This document shows positions 24,060-36,549 of a DNA stretch of 64,000 nt, one piece after another (positions within the stretch are counted from its first letter, which is position 1; each line of letters opens with the position of its first letter). A program made the translations under genes and the position numbers. The notes under the pieces were generated by a model. That model was not told the DNA's origin and searched no databases. It worked only from the letters and a program-made list of their open reading frames with translations. Origin of the DNA: Balaenoptera acutorostrata (taxonomy: Eukaryota; Chordata; Mammalia; Artiodactyla; Balaenopteridae); the NCBI RefSeq assembly GCF_949987535.1, contig NC_080067.1:51272910-51336909 (forward strand), read 5' to 3'.

Positions 24060-24290
24060 TGATAAAATTTATTACTTAGTAGTAGTGGCATCTAATAATT
24101 ACAGAACATTTTATAAATTATTTCATTTGGTCTCCACAAAATCTTTTAGAAAAAATACAACAGATTCTATTATCTTTACCTTATAGAAGAAGAAAAAAAG
24201 CCTCAGAATTACTCAAAGTCATAGAATTAATGACCTACAATGTAAACTCAATTCTGTGACCTAATAGCCTTCTTAGATTTTCTTCTATAA
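24060..24290 (-). repeat. MIR SINE, antisense
   Basis: 'ttaccttatagaagaagaaa' with 'cctcagaattactcaaagtc' reads as the reverse-complement MIR core. Highly diverged. Confidence 0.45.
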
Positions 24291-24299
24291 TACAAGAGC

Positions 24300-26480
24300 C
24301 ATCATAGAAATATAAAATAAATATCAATTTGAAGAGTGTTTTTCAGCCAAACCCACTGTGCTTCACTTAATAAATTATAGGTCCTGAAGTTAAAAGAATT
24401 AAAATCTAAAATTTTGAAAATTTAATGTATCTACTTTGAGTATATTAGTACTGTATCCATGTGACATGGAAATTATTTCTTTGTGTGATTAAATTATTTA
24501 CTTTAAAAGATTTAACATGTTCTCTCCTAATGAATATTGTTTATGTAATTCTACAATAAATTTTTTAAAGTTTATTATAAGTAGTTTTGACATGAAAAAA
24601 TTATGAAACCGAATTATATGAAGTAAATATATGTGTTATAACATTAAATTTATTGTTGTTTATTCTGGAAATGGTACACCTACATATTCACTGGAATTTC
24701 ATCAAAAAGAGAGCATATGACTGATTATTCCAATTAAATGTAATGGAGTCTGGATATTTATGTCATGGCCTATGAAATGTGACAGGGAGTCAATATGTAA
24801 GGGACAATTCCACCTTGTTTGAGGACTAGGAAAGAAGCTCCATTTTTATCTATTTAAAGAAGTCAAGGTGATACATGACAACATGCAATGTCAATTTCTA
24901 TGTAGATATGGAGAAATACAAACATAGAAAACATTCTCAAAACTCGTTAATGCTTACAATTGTATACTTAAGTAAAAAGACATGTTTCTGCTCATAATCT
25001 GTCAACGTCTTTAAATGAATTTCTGTTGCACTATGACTGCTATCAACATTAGAAGAATAAAGTACTATTGTCTAGTAGGCACATTATTCATGATCATTTT
25101 CAACATTTATAATCCTTTTGTAAAAAGTGCTAATTAAAATATGTGGTGCTCCCTGACAATCATATAGTCAGTCATTATCCTTTAATTCAACTAGTTCATA
25201 AAGACACAATATGTAATCATTTACTTCTTTTCAAACTAAATTCTAGGCACTGCTATATGTGCATGGAAGGGCTGCGTCTGGGAGTTGGGGCAGTTGGAGG
25301 AAACTGAAGAAACTGAGATATGCACACAATATTTTTTTTAAACTTAAGAAAGAGAGATTAAAATTCTATAGGAGGCAATGTACTGAATTTGTGACAGTTA
25401 TCTGATCCCAAGAACAATGGCCTAATAATTCAAAACTGAACAGCTAATTGATTCAAGAATGAAACCAAATTATAAAACCAAATGCAATTTTTACTTTTAA
25501 GCTAAATTTTGCTGGACATGAATATGAGAAAAACAGGTAACTAAAACTCAAAGAAGCCAATATAAACATAACAATTCCTATTTTACTTACAGTAGGGTCC
25601 TAAGGAAGGCAATACGGATAATGCTTTAAAATCTAAGATGTGAAAGTGAAGAAAGGTCATCATAAATGCAGAAAGAGAGAGAATATCTGTGTGTATAAAT
25701 ATATATGTATCTATTTTATTTTAAGATATATATACATGTTAAAATTGTGACCTAAATTCTTATATAAAATAGAGGTTTCCAAAGTTCTCTTTTGGAAACA
25801 AATAATATTGTATTTACAAAAAATTATACTAGTTTTAATTAAAAATTAATTTATATTAGAATAAAAGGAAAAAACATTTGGTATAAATATTACTGAGGAC
25901 ATGCATAAGAATATTAGACATTAATCAGATCTATATTTTATCCATCTAAGTACTGACAATGGCACCAACATACACTGTGTTATCTAAACATGTATAATAC
26001 TAGGGTTAAATTTTAAATTGCTTTGCTGAATAAAGGAATAGTTTTATGGGAATGGAAGATTAGGTCATTTTGATTAGCCTCTTACTAATGTTATTTAGAA
26101 GAGCTGAATAATTTATTTTAAAAATTTGTTTGAAGGTACTGGGAAGCTGATAAGTCACGGTAGGGTTTAAGGATCAAGACTGGAAAGAGAAGGCTGAAAT
26201 CCAGTCATCTTCCTCTAGTTAATTCCAAAATTATTAGACAAGAATCTGAAAAGCTGACCCGCTGTTTTGACGATCTCTGTTTCAAGCCGTTTTCTTGGAA
26301 AAGTGAAATCTGAGATAAATTAACATGTAAAATATTATGGATCAACACATTTGGAAAGGAGGGCAAGTAAGTAGAGTTGAACAGAGAGAAAAGTTTAGCT
26401 GTAATGTAGGGCCTCCTCAGGTCTTAGTCAATTTCATGAAAAGCACTCAGCAGGGATGGCCCATCATAACTGTCTTGAGT
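24300..26480. other. Unassigned AT-rich intergenic DNA
   Basis: No gene or confidently named repeat seen over about 2.2 kb. TA-rich simple sequence lies at 25700-25735. Confidence 0.4.
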
Positions 26481-26570
26481 TTGGGAGAAATCTAGGATTT
26501 TATGTACCAGTTTGATCTGTCATTGATACAAAATATCAGAAATAATAAGGCTTCATTAAAATTAAAAATA

Positions 26571-26764
26571 TCTGCTCTTCATGGGACTGTCCTGGCAGTC
26601 CAGTGGTTGGGACTTTGCCTTCTAATGCAGGGGGCGCAGGTTCGATCTCTGGTTGGGGAGGTGGGATCCCTCATGCCTGGTGGCCAAGAAGCCAAAACAC
26701 AGAACAGAAGCAATGTTGTAACAAGTTCAATAAAGACTTAAAAAAAAAAAAAATCTGCCCTTCA
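26571..26764 (+). mobile_element. CHR-type SINE, short form
   Basis: The head 'ctggcagtccagtggttggg' and a B-box 'ggttcgatctc' near 26640 are followed by 'ggtggccaagaagcc' and 'caataaagacttaaaaa'. An 11-bp duplication flanks it with one mismatch (tctgctcttca 26571-26581, tctgcccttca 26754-26764). It is inserted in the old L1. Confidence 0.88.
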
Positions 26765-26862
26765 GAAGACAAAGTCAAACTAATTAGAAGACAAGCCACA
26801 GATTGAGTGAAAATATTTGGAAAAAAAAAAAACCCACACACTTCTGATAAAGGGCTTTTATC

Positions 26863-27546
26863 TAAAATATACAAAGGCCTCTTTTTTTTTAAACATCTTT
26901 ATGGGAGTATAATTGCTTTACAATGGTGTCTTAGTTTCTGCTGTATAACAAAGTGAATCAGCTATACATATACATATATCCCCATATCTCCTCCCTCTTG
27001 CGTCTCCCTCCCACCCTCCCTATCCCACCCCTCTAGGTGGTCACAAAGCACTGAGCTGATCTCCCTGTGCTATGCAGCTGCTTCCCACTAGCTATCTATT
27101 TTACATTTGGTAGTATATTTAAGTCCATGCCACTCTCTCACTTCGTCCCAGTTTACCCTCCCCCCTCCCCGTGTCCTCAAGTCCATTCTCTACATCTGCG
27201 TCTTTATTCCTGTCCTGCCCCTAGGTTCTTCAGAACCATTTTTTTTTTTTTTTTAGATTCCATATATATGTGTTAGCATACGGTATTTGTTTTCCTCTTT
27301 CTGACTTACTTCACTCTGTATGACAGACTCTAGGTCCATCCACCTCACTACAAATAACTCAATTTCATTTCTTTTTATGGCTGAGTAATATTCCATTGTA
27401 TATATGTGCCACATCTTTATCCATTCATCTGTCGATGGACACTTAGGTTGCTTCCATGTCCTGGCTATTGTAAATAGAGCTGCAATGAACATTGTGGTAC
27501 ATGACTCTTTCTGAATTATGGTTTTCTCAGGGTAAAATATACAAAG
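26863..27546 (-). mobile_element. 5'-truncated L1, antisense, nested
   Basis: About 656 bp of L1 3' end on the minus strand, with the tail at the left (T-run at 26882-26890). The 3' UTR is C-rich on plus. ORF2 C-terminal codons are intact from 27492 down to the stop at 27253. A perfect 14-bp duplication 'taaaatatacaaag' lies at 26863-26876 and 27533-27546. Same subfamily as the copies at 12.2 and 46.5 kb. Confidence 0.94.
27253..27492 (-). pseudogene. L1 ORF2 C-terminal remnant
   Basis: Seventy-nine open codons of the C-terminal part of L1 ORF2 (the cysteine-rich end beyond reverse transcriptase). Readable motifs are '[20 protein letters not shown]' at the start, 'MEYYSAIKRNE' in the middle and 'NKYRMLTHIYGI' before the stop. 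The endonuclease and reverse transcriptase domains are absent, because the copy is 5'-truncated, so no activity is possible. Confidence 0.85.
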
Positions 27547-28004
27547 AACTCCTAAAACTCAGCAGTAAGAAAAAGAAAACAAACAGCCTGATTAATAGAT
27601 GGATTAAATACTTTAATAGACACCTTACCAAAGAATATATACAGATGGCAAACAAGCATATGAAAAGATGTTCCATATCATATATTATCTGCAAAATACT
27701 AATGAAAGCAATAATTAGATACCACTACACACCTATCAGAAGGGCCAAAATCAGGAACACTGACAGCATGAAACACTGGCAAGGATGGCCACAGAAAATT
27801 TCATTCATTGCTAGTGGGAATGCAAAGTAGTACAACCACTTCAGAAGACAGTTTGGCAGTTTCTTACAAAACTGAACACAATTTTACCATATAACCCAGC
27901 AATTGTAATCCTTGGTATTTGCCCCAAGAAATCTGAAATTTGTGTACACACAAAAACTTGCACAAGGATATTTATAGCAGCTTTATTCATAATTGCCAAA
28001 TTTT

Positions 28005-28195
28005 CCAGATATAATTTTGTTATTGACTTCTAGTTTCTTTTATGGTCTGAGAACACACTTTGCATGATGTCTATTTTTTTTTAATTGTTGTTTTGCTCTA
28101 TGGCCCATAATATGGTCTATAATGGATAATGTTAAATGTGCAATTGAGAAGAATATATATTCTGTTCTTGTTGCATGGAATGTTTTATAAAAAAT
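28005..28195 (-). mobile_element. L1M ORF2 fragment, antisense
   Basis: 'ttattgacttctagtttctt', 'atggtctgagaacacacttt' and 'gagaagaatatatattctgt' are the reverse complement of L1 ORF2 reverse-transcriptase region DNA. It abuts the sense L1 on the left and Tigger1 on the right. Confidence 0.7.
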
Positions 28196-28196
28196 T

Positions 28197-28510
28197 ACAG
28201 ACCTTAATTAAAAAATACTTTATTACTAAAAACCTGCTAGCCATCTGAGCCTTCACCAAGTCTCAGTAGTAACATCAAAGATCAATGATCACAGATCATC
28301 ATAACAAATATAATAGTAATTAAAAAGTTTGAAATATTGTGAGAATTACCAAAATGTGACACAGAAACACAGGGTGAGCAAATGCTGTTGGAAAAATGGC
28401 ACCTATAGACTTGCTTGATGCATGGTTGCCACAGACCTTCAATTTGTTAAAAAATGCACTATCTATGAAGCACAGTAAAGCAAAGTGCAATAAAAGGAGG
28501 TATGCCTGTA
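28197..28510 (+). mobile_element. Tigger1 3' end with internal deletion
   Basis: The text starts inside Tigger1 ('ccttaattaaaaaatacttt') and jumps near 28258 from 'gccttcaccaagtctca' to 'agtaacatcaaagatcaatg'. It then runs to the right terminal repeat 'ggaggtatgcctg' and a TA at 28509-28510. The left terminal repeat is missing. Opposite orientation to the copy at 16.1 kb. Confidence 0.85.
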
Positions 28511-28514
28511 CTGA

Positions 28515-30240
28515 AAATATGTTTCTTCCATTAAACTAACTTTCTCCTTCAGTACATTCATTGACTATTCTAAAAGTTAAGTCTTCAATAATTATAGGAA
28601 TCCTCCTGAAAATTTAATCTCCAAAAATAATTGTCATCTTCTAATATCCATATAATTGTCCTTCATTTACAATCACAGATTATTTTAAGAAATTAAGATA
28701 CTCAACTAACTCTCAAAAGCTCTCTGTATCTGGAGAGATATTTGAAGTCCAACCTCTAAATACGTGGCCAGATTCTGAATGATTTCAAACCTTTTATTCA
28801 TTTGCATTTTTCCAAATTCATTCAAGAATCTTATCATAATATATTACACAGACATTCCTGTATTACTATAAATCCTTTTGACTACTCAGTGAATATTTAA
28901 AATGTGTAGGCTGAAACAAAACTAGCATAATGTTTTCAAATTTTCTAGGTTTTTAATCACCATATGGATCTCAGAATTCTTAAGCAAAATGAGAAGACTG
29001 TTTTTAACACTGAAATTGGAATGCCGCATATTTTATTTCCTTCAACAACCCGTATGTCAGTTTCATTTACTAGCAAGAGCAAAGTCATCTCTGTTAGGAT
29101 AAGCGTTTGAACTGTCAGAGTCTGAATGATTATACTGGACATAAGTAATTTTCTTGTCAAAAAGCTGTTCTACTAAGTACCATCAACATCTATTACACAT
29201 ACTACTGAGAAATGTGGTTAAGCCTTTCTAATGCATAGATCAATATTCAGTGCCAGTCACATATGAGATAAACGATAGCTCTTTAAATCTTGATGGTTGG
29301 AAGGTTATAACTTCTTAGCCTATCTCCCTTTATCCAGTGAGGAATGTTTAGATAATACTTGTAAGATAAGGCTTTATGTTCTCTAGTTATGTCTGAAGAC
29401 ATTCAGTAAGTTACTCTTTGGCACAGTTGATATATGTAGAAAATGAAAAGGCAATTCTTATTATATAGAGAGCCCCACTCAAAATATTTTAGAGCATTTT
29501 AAATATAGCATAATTTAAAATTTTAGTATTTTCCTTTAGTATTTTCTAAAAAGCATAATAAAATTATTTTTGAGTATTTAAGTAATGATTTTAGATACCA
29601 AACATTCCCATATAAACAAAAAAGGCATATATGTCAATCACCTAGGTGTAGGTATAGTAAAGGTTGGTTTACCTATAGCCTAGACTAGCCTTTTCTTTTT
29701 TAAAGAGGATATAAATCTATTAATTTTTCTTTCTCATAACATCAATATGAAGAAAATCCTATTTCTAAAAGTAAATTAGGTTTCTTTGGCTAAAGACTAA
29801 ACTTATTAGTATCCAAGTTATATTTAATTTGGCTATTATCCAAAACAAAAAAAAACAGACAAACTATGTTTTGCTTGTGCTGTATATTCTGAAAGCTAAC
29901 TGACTAGGTAAAACTTTTTGTTTTCATTAACATGATTGCATTTTAACCATTTTCCATGGCCCATCTGGAATTAGCTTCAGTAAGGGCTTTGTAGTGCTTT
30001 TACTTAGGTTATAATGTTATCAGCTCTCATAAATGCAGAATTTGGAATCAAAATATAATTAAATCTAATAATAATTAAATATGGAAATTGTGCAAAATAT
30101 TGCAGATTAAGTACTGTATATAAGATCAGTCACTGAATAAAATTGCTGATAGTTATTCCATAGACACAGTCTAGATTTATTACTGTTTCTCATCACACAA
30201 TAGAAAACTTATTTCATGTTAATAAATTTATAAGGACATG
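28515..30240. other. Unassigned AT-rich intergenic DNA
   Basis: No gene or confidently named repeat seen. Confidence 0.4.
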
Positions 30241-30800
30241 GATATTGTCAAAGAAAACTTGTACTGGATAGAGTTAAATAAAGAAGGAAGATTTTATTCA
30301 AGACTATTGCAATAAGGAGTGAGACTACTGTAATAGGGAAGAGAGAATGAACTCAACTCCATTGAAACAAAAGGCAGTACAGTTTTTAAATCCTGGGTGA
30401 GCTAGTGAAAAAGAAAAAGTAATCAAGAACATTAGGAAGAAGGTTGGTCAGTGTGATTAGGCCATATGTTTTTGCTAATTGGCACTTACTGAAGTTAGAC
30501 TCCTGCCCTTACACAGAGACTGTGAGAGAGGACTCCTATCTTTCTTGATGGTTACATTTCAGTGGAATAGCTCCCAGGTCCTTAAGAAAGACATTCCTGC
30601 GTTATAAAACTGACAATAAACTGGGGGATTTATCTCCATTTCAAAGGAGCTGAAAAAGAATTTGCAGTTACACGTTTTCTAAAGTAAAACTGTAAGAAAA
30701 CAGTGGCCAGAGATCTAGAGTCAGGAAGAAATTGGTCTAAAGTTTAGTCAAGCTGAGGAGGATGTTAAGGTCATCTTGGTCAATATCACATGGATTCTTT
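30240..30800. repeat. Possible ancient LTR-type repeat
   Basis: The purine-rich lead ('agaaggaagattttattcaa'), 'agactattgcaataaggagt' and 'ggccatatgtttttgctaat' have the flavour of an old retroviral LTR or leader. The family is not identified and the ends are not found. Confidence 0.25.
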
Positions 30801-32870
30801 TAGTTTATTACGAATAGCTTATGAATCTGAACACATGGACATATGCTACGATGCTAGGTGTTTAATAAGCAACATTTGAGAAAACAAAATATGACAAGCT
30901 AAAGAAAAATAATTTATGACTTGGAATATGTAAGACATTCTGTATCCTGCTCTTTTGTCATAAAGAATCACTATATACTGAACAGATGTTATGTTTATTA
31001 TTTTGGTGGTTTTGTTTGCTATTGAAAGGAGGAAGCAGAGAAGGCATAAACTGAGTGGAGTAGAATGTATTTGCCAGAAGACTATGGTCAATTGGTATAT
31101 ACAATTCTGATTTGGTAAGTTAAGTGGATTTATTATGTTCTTTCTTGACTCTGTAGAGCATGTGTGCTAACAAAATCCTACTGAAATTCTATTAATCTTC
31201 AGGTAATGAACAATGGGAATGTAAAAAAGACATATATAGAAGACTTTGAACAGTATTTTCAAAAACTGTCTTGGCATTCTTGAAGAGAATGGGGAATCTA
31301 GGCAAGAAAAAGAGAATGACATCTTCATGGTGCTAGCATAAAATTTTGTGGGTAAATCCCTCCTAAACTTGAAGACAGCAATGATCTCAGCTTTTTATGA
31401 TCCAAGTGTGATAATTTATACCAGGATACCATTTTGTAAGTGAATACACAAAGTTTCTTTTGCAAAATTAGCTTGAAACAAGGAAACTTTCACTGTAAGG
31501 CTGAAAGAATGCATGTCCAGGACAGGGAAGGATTGGGGCAGGAATGATCAGAATTTGAAAAGCAATGCCACAGCAATAGTTGGGGGAAAAGTAAGATCAT
31601 CCTTCTCTTGGGAAATTTAGTTCCTACTGATATAAAAGTAGATAGAGAAAAGACTAATATCATTATTCTATGAATCCTAGGAAAAGGCCAAGTTCTTGTT
31701 ATGTCAAACTGTTCCCTGTTTAGGATCAAGAGGGGAGCCACAAAACTAAAACTGATGGGACCTGAGGGCTATGCTATTAGCACTACTTGGAGTGGAAGAA
31801 CAGGGTGTGGGATTTTTAAATAGTTAGGTCAGAGGTTTCTATAGATGGGATATTTCAAGCCAAAATGCAGATATTACCAACTAATATGGTAGTATACGTA
31901 TTCTATGTTTGTCATCAGGGAGAAGGTTCAGGTAGCTAGCTAAGATTGTGGGTTTTCTCTTTTCTGCCTTGAGAAGGGGTCTGTTTTAAAATCAGTATAT
32001 TCAGGTCTCCACCAAGCCTTTTTTTCTGCTGTGTATCCTTCAGTGTTAAGCAACTAGAAATCCTAATCAATATAGTTGTTGGGGGGATGCATGAGTAATG
32101 GATAGGGGAGGGGTGTATCATTAAATTGGTGAGATCCGAAGAAACCCATCAGCTTAGACTCCCTTAAAAATAATAGACTTTTGTGTTCTTATATCACTGT
32201 AATTATAGAAAAAAAATAATGGTATGGCTTCTGTCCACTTTCTTTTTCCACACCTTTCTGATTACATCTAGTAGGAAAAGAGGCACTTAGGTCAGTGGTG
32301 ACTAGAAACACAGCACCAACTACTCTATATTCACATCTGTTCTTTTTAGTATAAATATAAGCATCTGTTCATGGTGCTCTTTTGCCCATAACAAATTTTT
32401 TTCAATGGAGATGGACTGAAGAACAGCTGACTCTCAGAGAAAAACGATAAAATTTAGAACCATGGATTATCAGGAAACAACTATCTGAATTCCCTTTGTA
32501 TCCCATCTGGCAAGCAGAATAGCTCTGAAAGAAAGGGGTTTGGAATCAGGAGGTTTCCTTAGTGACACGATGTAAATATCTAAAATAAAGGTGTTATGAT
32601 GTTATTCTGGAAATCTAAATCTCAAGAATTTAAGACAAAAGTTTCAGTATATTGAACTGAAGGAAACATTAAGGTATAGATTCAAATCAAGAATCAAGGT
32701 CAGAAAGATAAAAACAAGCATATGAAAGTCAACATTGTTGTTGTTGAGGTTCAGGGCTCTTTGCATTTAGAAGACAGGAAGTTCTGGGTGGGTGAACTGG
32801 TTTAAAAAAAAAAAAACAGCAGAAAGGATGCTAGTGTCTATGTCTTCTGTATAACTCATATCCTTTCAAA
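30800..32870. other. Unassigned intergenic DNA
   Basis: No gene or named repeat seen. Frames of 60-83 codons on the minus strand have no domain signature. There is an A-run at 32803-32816. Confidence 0.35.
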
Positions 32871-32874
32871 AATC

Positions 32875-32980
32875 CTTCACACAGCATATACTGTTTATTA
32901 GACTCTACTGCAGACAGTGGATACACAACAATGGTTAAGAAAAATCTACTCTTGAGGATGTCAATATTTAGCATTGGAGA
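32875..32980 (-). repeat. L2 fragment, antisense
   Basis: 'gtttattagactctactgca', 'gtggatacacaacaatggtt' and 'ctactcttgaggatgtcaat' follow the reverse-complement L2 end. The next element starts directly after it. Confidence 0.4.
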
Positions 32981-33617
32981 TGCATTAGTTTCCTATAGCT
33001 GCATAACAAATCGCCAAACGTTAGCAGCTTGATTTTAAATCACTCATTTACTATCTCACAGTTTCTGTGGTTCAGTGTCTGGTTCAGGACCTGGACATGG
33101 TTTAGAAGAATCCCCTTCTCAGGGTCTCAAAAGGTGGAGAGCAGGGTGTCAGCCAGTTTGTGTTTTTATCTTATGTTTAACTAGAGTGCTTTCAAAATCA
33201 CTCAAGTGTTGAGAAGATTTATTTCCTTCAGGTTATAGGACTGAGGGCTCTGACTTATTGATGCATTTTTCCTGCTGGAGTCTGCTCTCAGTATCTAGAG
33301 GCCACCCTCAGCTTCTAGATGCTATCTGCAGTTCCTAGAGGGCTCCCACAGTTTCTTGCCACGTGATGCATTCTCAACATGGCCACTTACTTCATTAAGT
33401 CAGCAAGGAAAATCACTAGGGCAAGCTTGCTATAACAAGACAGGATCTTAAATAATGTAACATAATGAGAGTGACACCCCAACACCTTTGCCATATTCTA
33501 TTCATTAGAAGAAATTCACATCTCTGCCCACATCCAAGGAAGAGGACTACATAAAGTCATGGACACCAGGCACTGGGGATCATTGAAGGCCACCTTAGAG
33601 TTTGACCACCACAGAGA
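32977..33617. mobile_element. LTR-like element, TG...CA, 4-bp repeat
   Basis: It begins 'tgcattagtttcctatagct' at 32981 and ends 'gagtttgaccaccaca' at 33613. The left 'gaga' (32977-32980) is repeated at 33614-33617, as expected of a 4-5 bp LTR target duplication. The interior has 'tatctcacagtttctgtggt' and 'catctctgcccacatccaag'. The family name is uncertain and no viral coding DNA is attached. Confidence 0.5.
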
Positions 33618-34533
33618 CTGAAATAAATAGAAATGCCAATCAAACTTCTAAGACCCAAGACAAACACAGTCCAAAATGAAAACTATACACAAGAGGGACC
33701 TAATTTGCTCTATGGAGAACAAATGGAAGAAGAGATCATGAATATCAACCTAGAGAAGTTAGTATATGAAGTAACCATCCAAAATGAGTAGTAATCTGAA
33801 AAGACAAGAAGACAGCCAAGAAATTCTAGAAAGTAAACTTTATGAGTGGTAATGCCAAGTTTAAATATAATGACATAACTGGAATAAGTACCAGAAATAG
33901 TGAAATATCAGACATGGAGGCGTAGAAAATCAAGCTAGAGACAAAAATCAGATCATAGAGGCTCTATTACGACTCTGTGAAAGTTGAACTTCATCTGAAA
34001 ATCAAAGAACCATTAAACAACCATCATCAAGCAGATTATCAGTGTGAGACTGGGTTAAAATATAAGAATGAAAGGGGTTGGGTAAGGAGGCAGAAGCATT
34101 TGGAAAAATATCCCAAGTTTATTCTGATATACCTCTTGCACCATACCACTGAAAACCATTCATCAAGTGACTTAGGGTAGAGGTGTGCTATGCTTAGTTT
34201 TGTGTATTGATATTTATTCTGGCGGTAATGTAAAGATATGTTGGAATAATGCAATATGGTAGATAAATGCTGAGGGTTAGATTGAATGCAATAGCAATAA
34301 CAATAAAGTGAAGAGGGTACATTCAAATAATATCTTAAGTATGTAGAATATGGTGAAGGATTAATTGGTTGAAATCAGGAGAAAGTGAGGAAATAGGGAC
34401 TCACTCCTTCAATTCTGCCACTGGTAACTCTGCTGATAGTATTATCAACTTAACTGAGAAAAGAGCAGAATAATAGGACTGATGCTCTTTGAGTGAGGTC
34501 AATACTTCACTTTTGAAGGTATTGATTGTAAAG
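33618..34533. other. Unassigned intergenic DNA
   Basis: No gene seen. The two overlapping opposite-strand frames at 33977-34326 have no recognisable domain. Confidence 0.35.
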
Positions 34534-35114
34534 TGTCTATGGTAGACCAGAGTCTAAGATTGACCCCCAAAGACTCTCCCTTTTGTTTGAGTATGGGTGG
34601 GACCTGTGAATATGATGATATATCATCACTCCCATGATTATGTTATATCACTTGGGAAAAGGAAGATGCACACCCTTTAAAAGAAGAGTACTCTGGATGG
34701 TGGCAGAAGGGGAAGTCAAAAAGATTTTCAGTAAAAGAAGGATTTATTGCTAGTTTAAAGATGAAGGGGCTATATAACAAAAATGTGTGCTGCTTCTAGA
34801 AGCCTAGAGAAACTGAGACCCTGACTGAAAGCAAGCTAGTAAATGGGTACCTCAGTACTACAACCTCATGGAACTGTGTTCTTCCAACAAACCACATGAA
34901 CTTGGAAGCAAATTCTTCCTCAGATCCACCAGATAAAAGTACAGCCCAGACAATACTTTGATTATAGCTTTATGAGAACCTAAGCAGGGAGCCCAGCACA
35001 GCCAGCCAAGCTACAGAACTGTGTGTCCTACAGAACTGCAAGATAATAAATGGGTATTTTTTTAGGCACTAAATTTGTGGTGATTTATTATGCATTAATA
35101 GAAAATGAATACAG
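34534..35114 (+). mobile_element. MLT-type ancient solo LTR
   Basis: Blocks in order: 'gggtgggacctgtgaatatg', 'atgattatgttatatcactt' near 34634, 'cctttaaaagaagag', 'caagctagtaaatgggtacc', 'tgaacttggaagcaaattct', 'ctacagaactgcaagataat' near 35030, then 'agaaaatgaatacag'. This is the pattern of an old MLT/ERVL-related LTR. No coding capacity. Confidence 0.65.
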
Positions 35115-36350
35115 TCCCTACAGGACATCCAGCTAGGAGCCACAGACCTGGCATCAGGTTTTTAATATTGTGTCTGGAGTAAGATGTAGATGGATATAAG
35201 TATTAAGGCATCATTAAAATGTAGGTCGTATAGGGCCATAATAAATCATTGACGTTCAACTGTTTTTGACTTATAAAAGTAGACATTTCATACAATTCAA
35301 TCTAATACAAAAGGTTAAAATCCCAAAAGTGAACTAAGTTCTTCAACCTTTTTCTATCACATAGAGCTAGATATACAGTGGCAATGGTCAACATTTTGAA
35401 CTCGCTTTTTGTGACAAGTGCAATATTAATGGAAATTTGCAATCAAGTAGATACCCTCAATGAATGAAGAATATAATGTTCCCCCTGATTATGAGTCAAG
35501 TTACTTGTTCAAATCTTTAGTTTTCTAAAGATAGTGAATAGTAGTCTATGCAGAAGATATGAGAGGGTGTGAACTTGGTAATGTGAGAGGATGAAGGAAG
35601 AGTGCAGTGTTTTGAATAAGAATTAGGCAGAGGTAATGACTTTTCAGAATGATTCCCAAGCACGACTATATTTCAGTATAAAATCAGAAACAGTTATAGA
35701 AGGAGCTCAAGTCAAGGAACATGTGCACAGAGTCGATAAATTGAAATTGTCAAAAATTCATTGAGTTACAAAATTGAGAGGAAAAATTCTAAGTTATCAA
35801 ATCAGAATCGACCCATGACCCTCCATCAGGGAAACAACATTGTCAAGTACACAGCAGAAAACAAATAAATGGAAGGACTTGGCCTTTTTAAAGGTCAAAA
35901 AATAACAAGCAGCTCAAGACTAATTGATATTGGTGTGTTCACTGTAAATGATGGGGAGTGGGAAGGAATCAATGATGAGCAGCCTGTGAGAAACTTCTAA
36001 AACAGTTATGTCAGAAGAGATGGCAGGACTTAGTGTGCAATGAAAGAAGTATAAAGGAGGAATAAGAATAGGGAAACTGACTATTTGCTTAATACCTGAG
36101 TGCTTTCAGATTCCATGCAAAAACAGAAGGTGGGAGAAAGTAGAATGTTTATTTTTAAAAATGAGGAAAAGGTTTTACTTCGTATTATGCTAATTTACTG
36201 TGCGTCAGCTACCTCTGAGTAAGACTGTAGTCAAATTATAGTAACACACCTCTCTGGGCACCAGTAAAGAACATAAGCAAGAAGGGGTAGATAGACAAAA
36301 GGTCAGAAACTCACTGAAATTTAAAAAGAAAAAAAGAAAAAAAAAAAAGG
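35115..36350. other. Unassigned intergenic DNA
   Basis: No gene or named repeat seen. An A-rich purine tract lies at 36322-36349. Confidence 0.35.
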
Positions 36351-36354
36351 GCTT

Positions 36355-36545
36355 TAGAATCAGTTAATCCAGGGCAGGATCCCAGTCACCTCTAAGTTGT
36401 GTGAAGTTTGGTAGCTATACAAAATTTCAATGCTCTAATTTTACATATAACACAAGATTCTCAGTTTTGTGATACAGTTAAATGAAGTATAAAGTCATTG
36501 ATTTTGATGATAACAAGTAAGTACTCAGTAAGCATTACTTTATTT
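36355..36545 (+). repeat. MIR SINE
   Basis: The sense MIR core is weakly visible: 'taagttgtgtgaagtttggt' near 36392, then 'caatgctctaattttacata', then 'agtactcagtaagcattact'. Confidence 0.45.
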
Positions 36546-36549
36546 TTAC

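Larger units (their letters stand above)
26500..27990 (+). mobile_element. Old L1 ORF2 3' part, host of two later insertions
   Basis: Old sense L1. The ORF2 C-terminal region starts near 26540 ('ggcttcattaaaattaaaaa') and resumes after the SINE at 26765. It resumes again after the antisense L1 at 27533 ('aaaatatacaaagaactcct') and runs to about 27990 ('tttatagcagctttattcat'). Joining the three pieces gives a continuous L1 order. Reading frames are broken. Confidence 0.8.
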
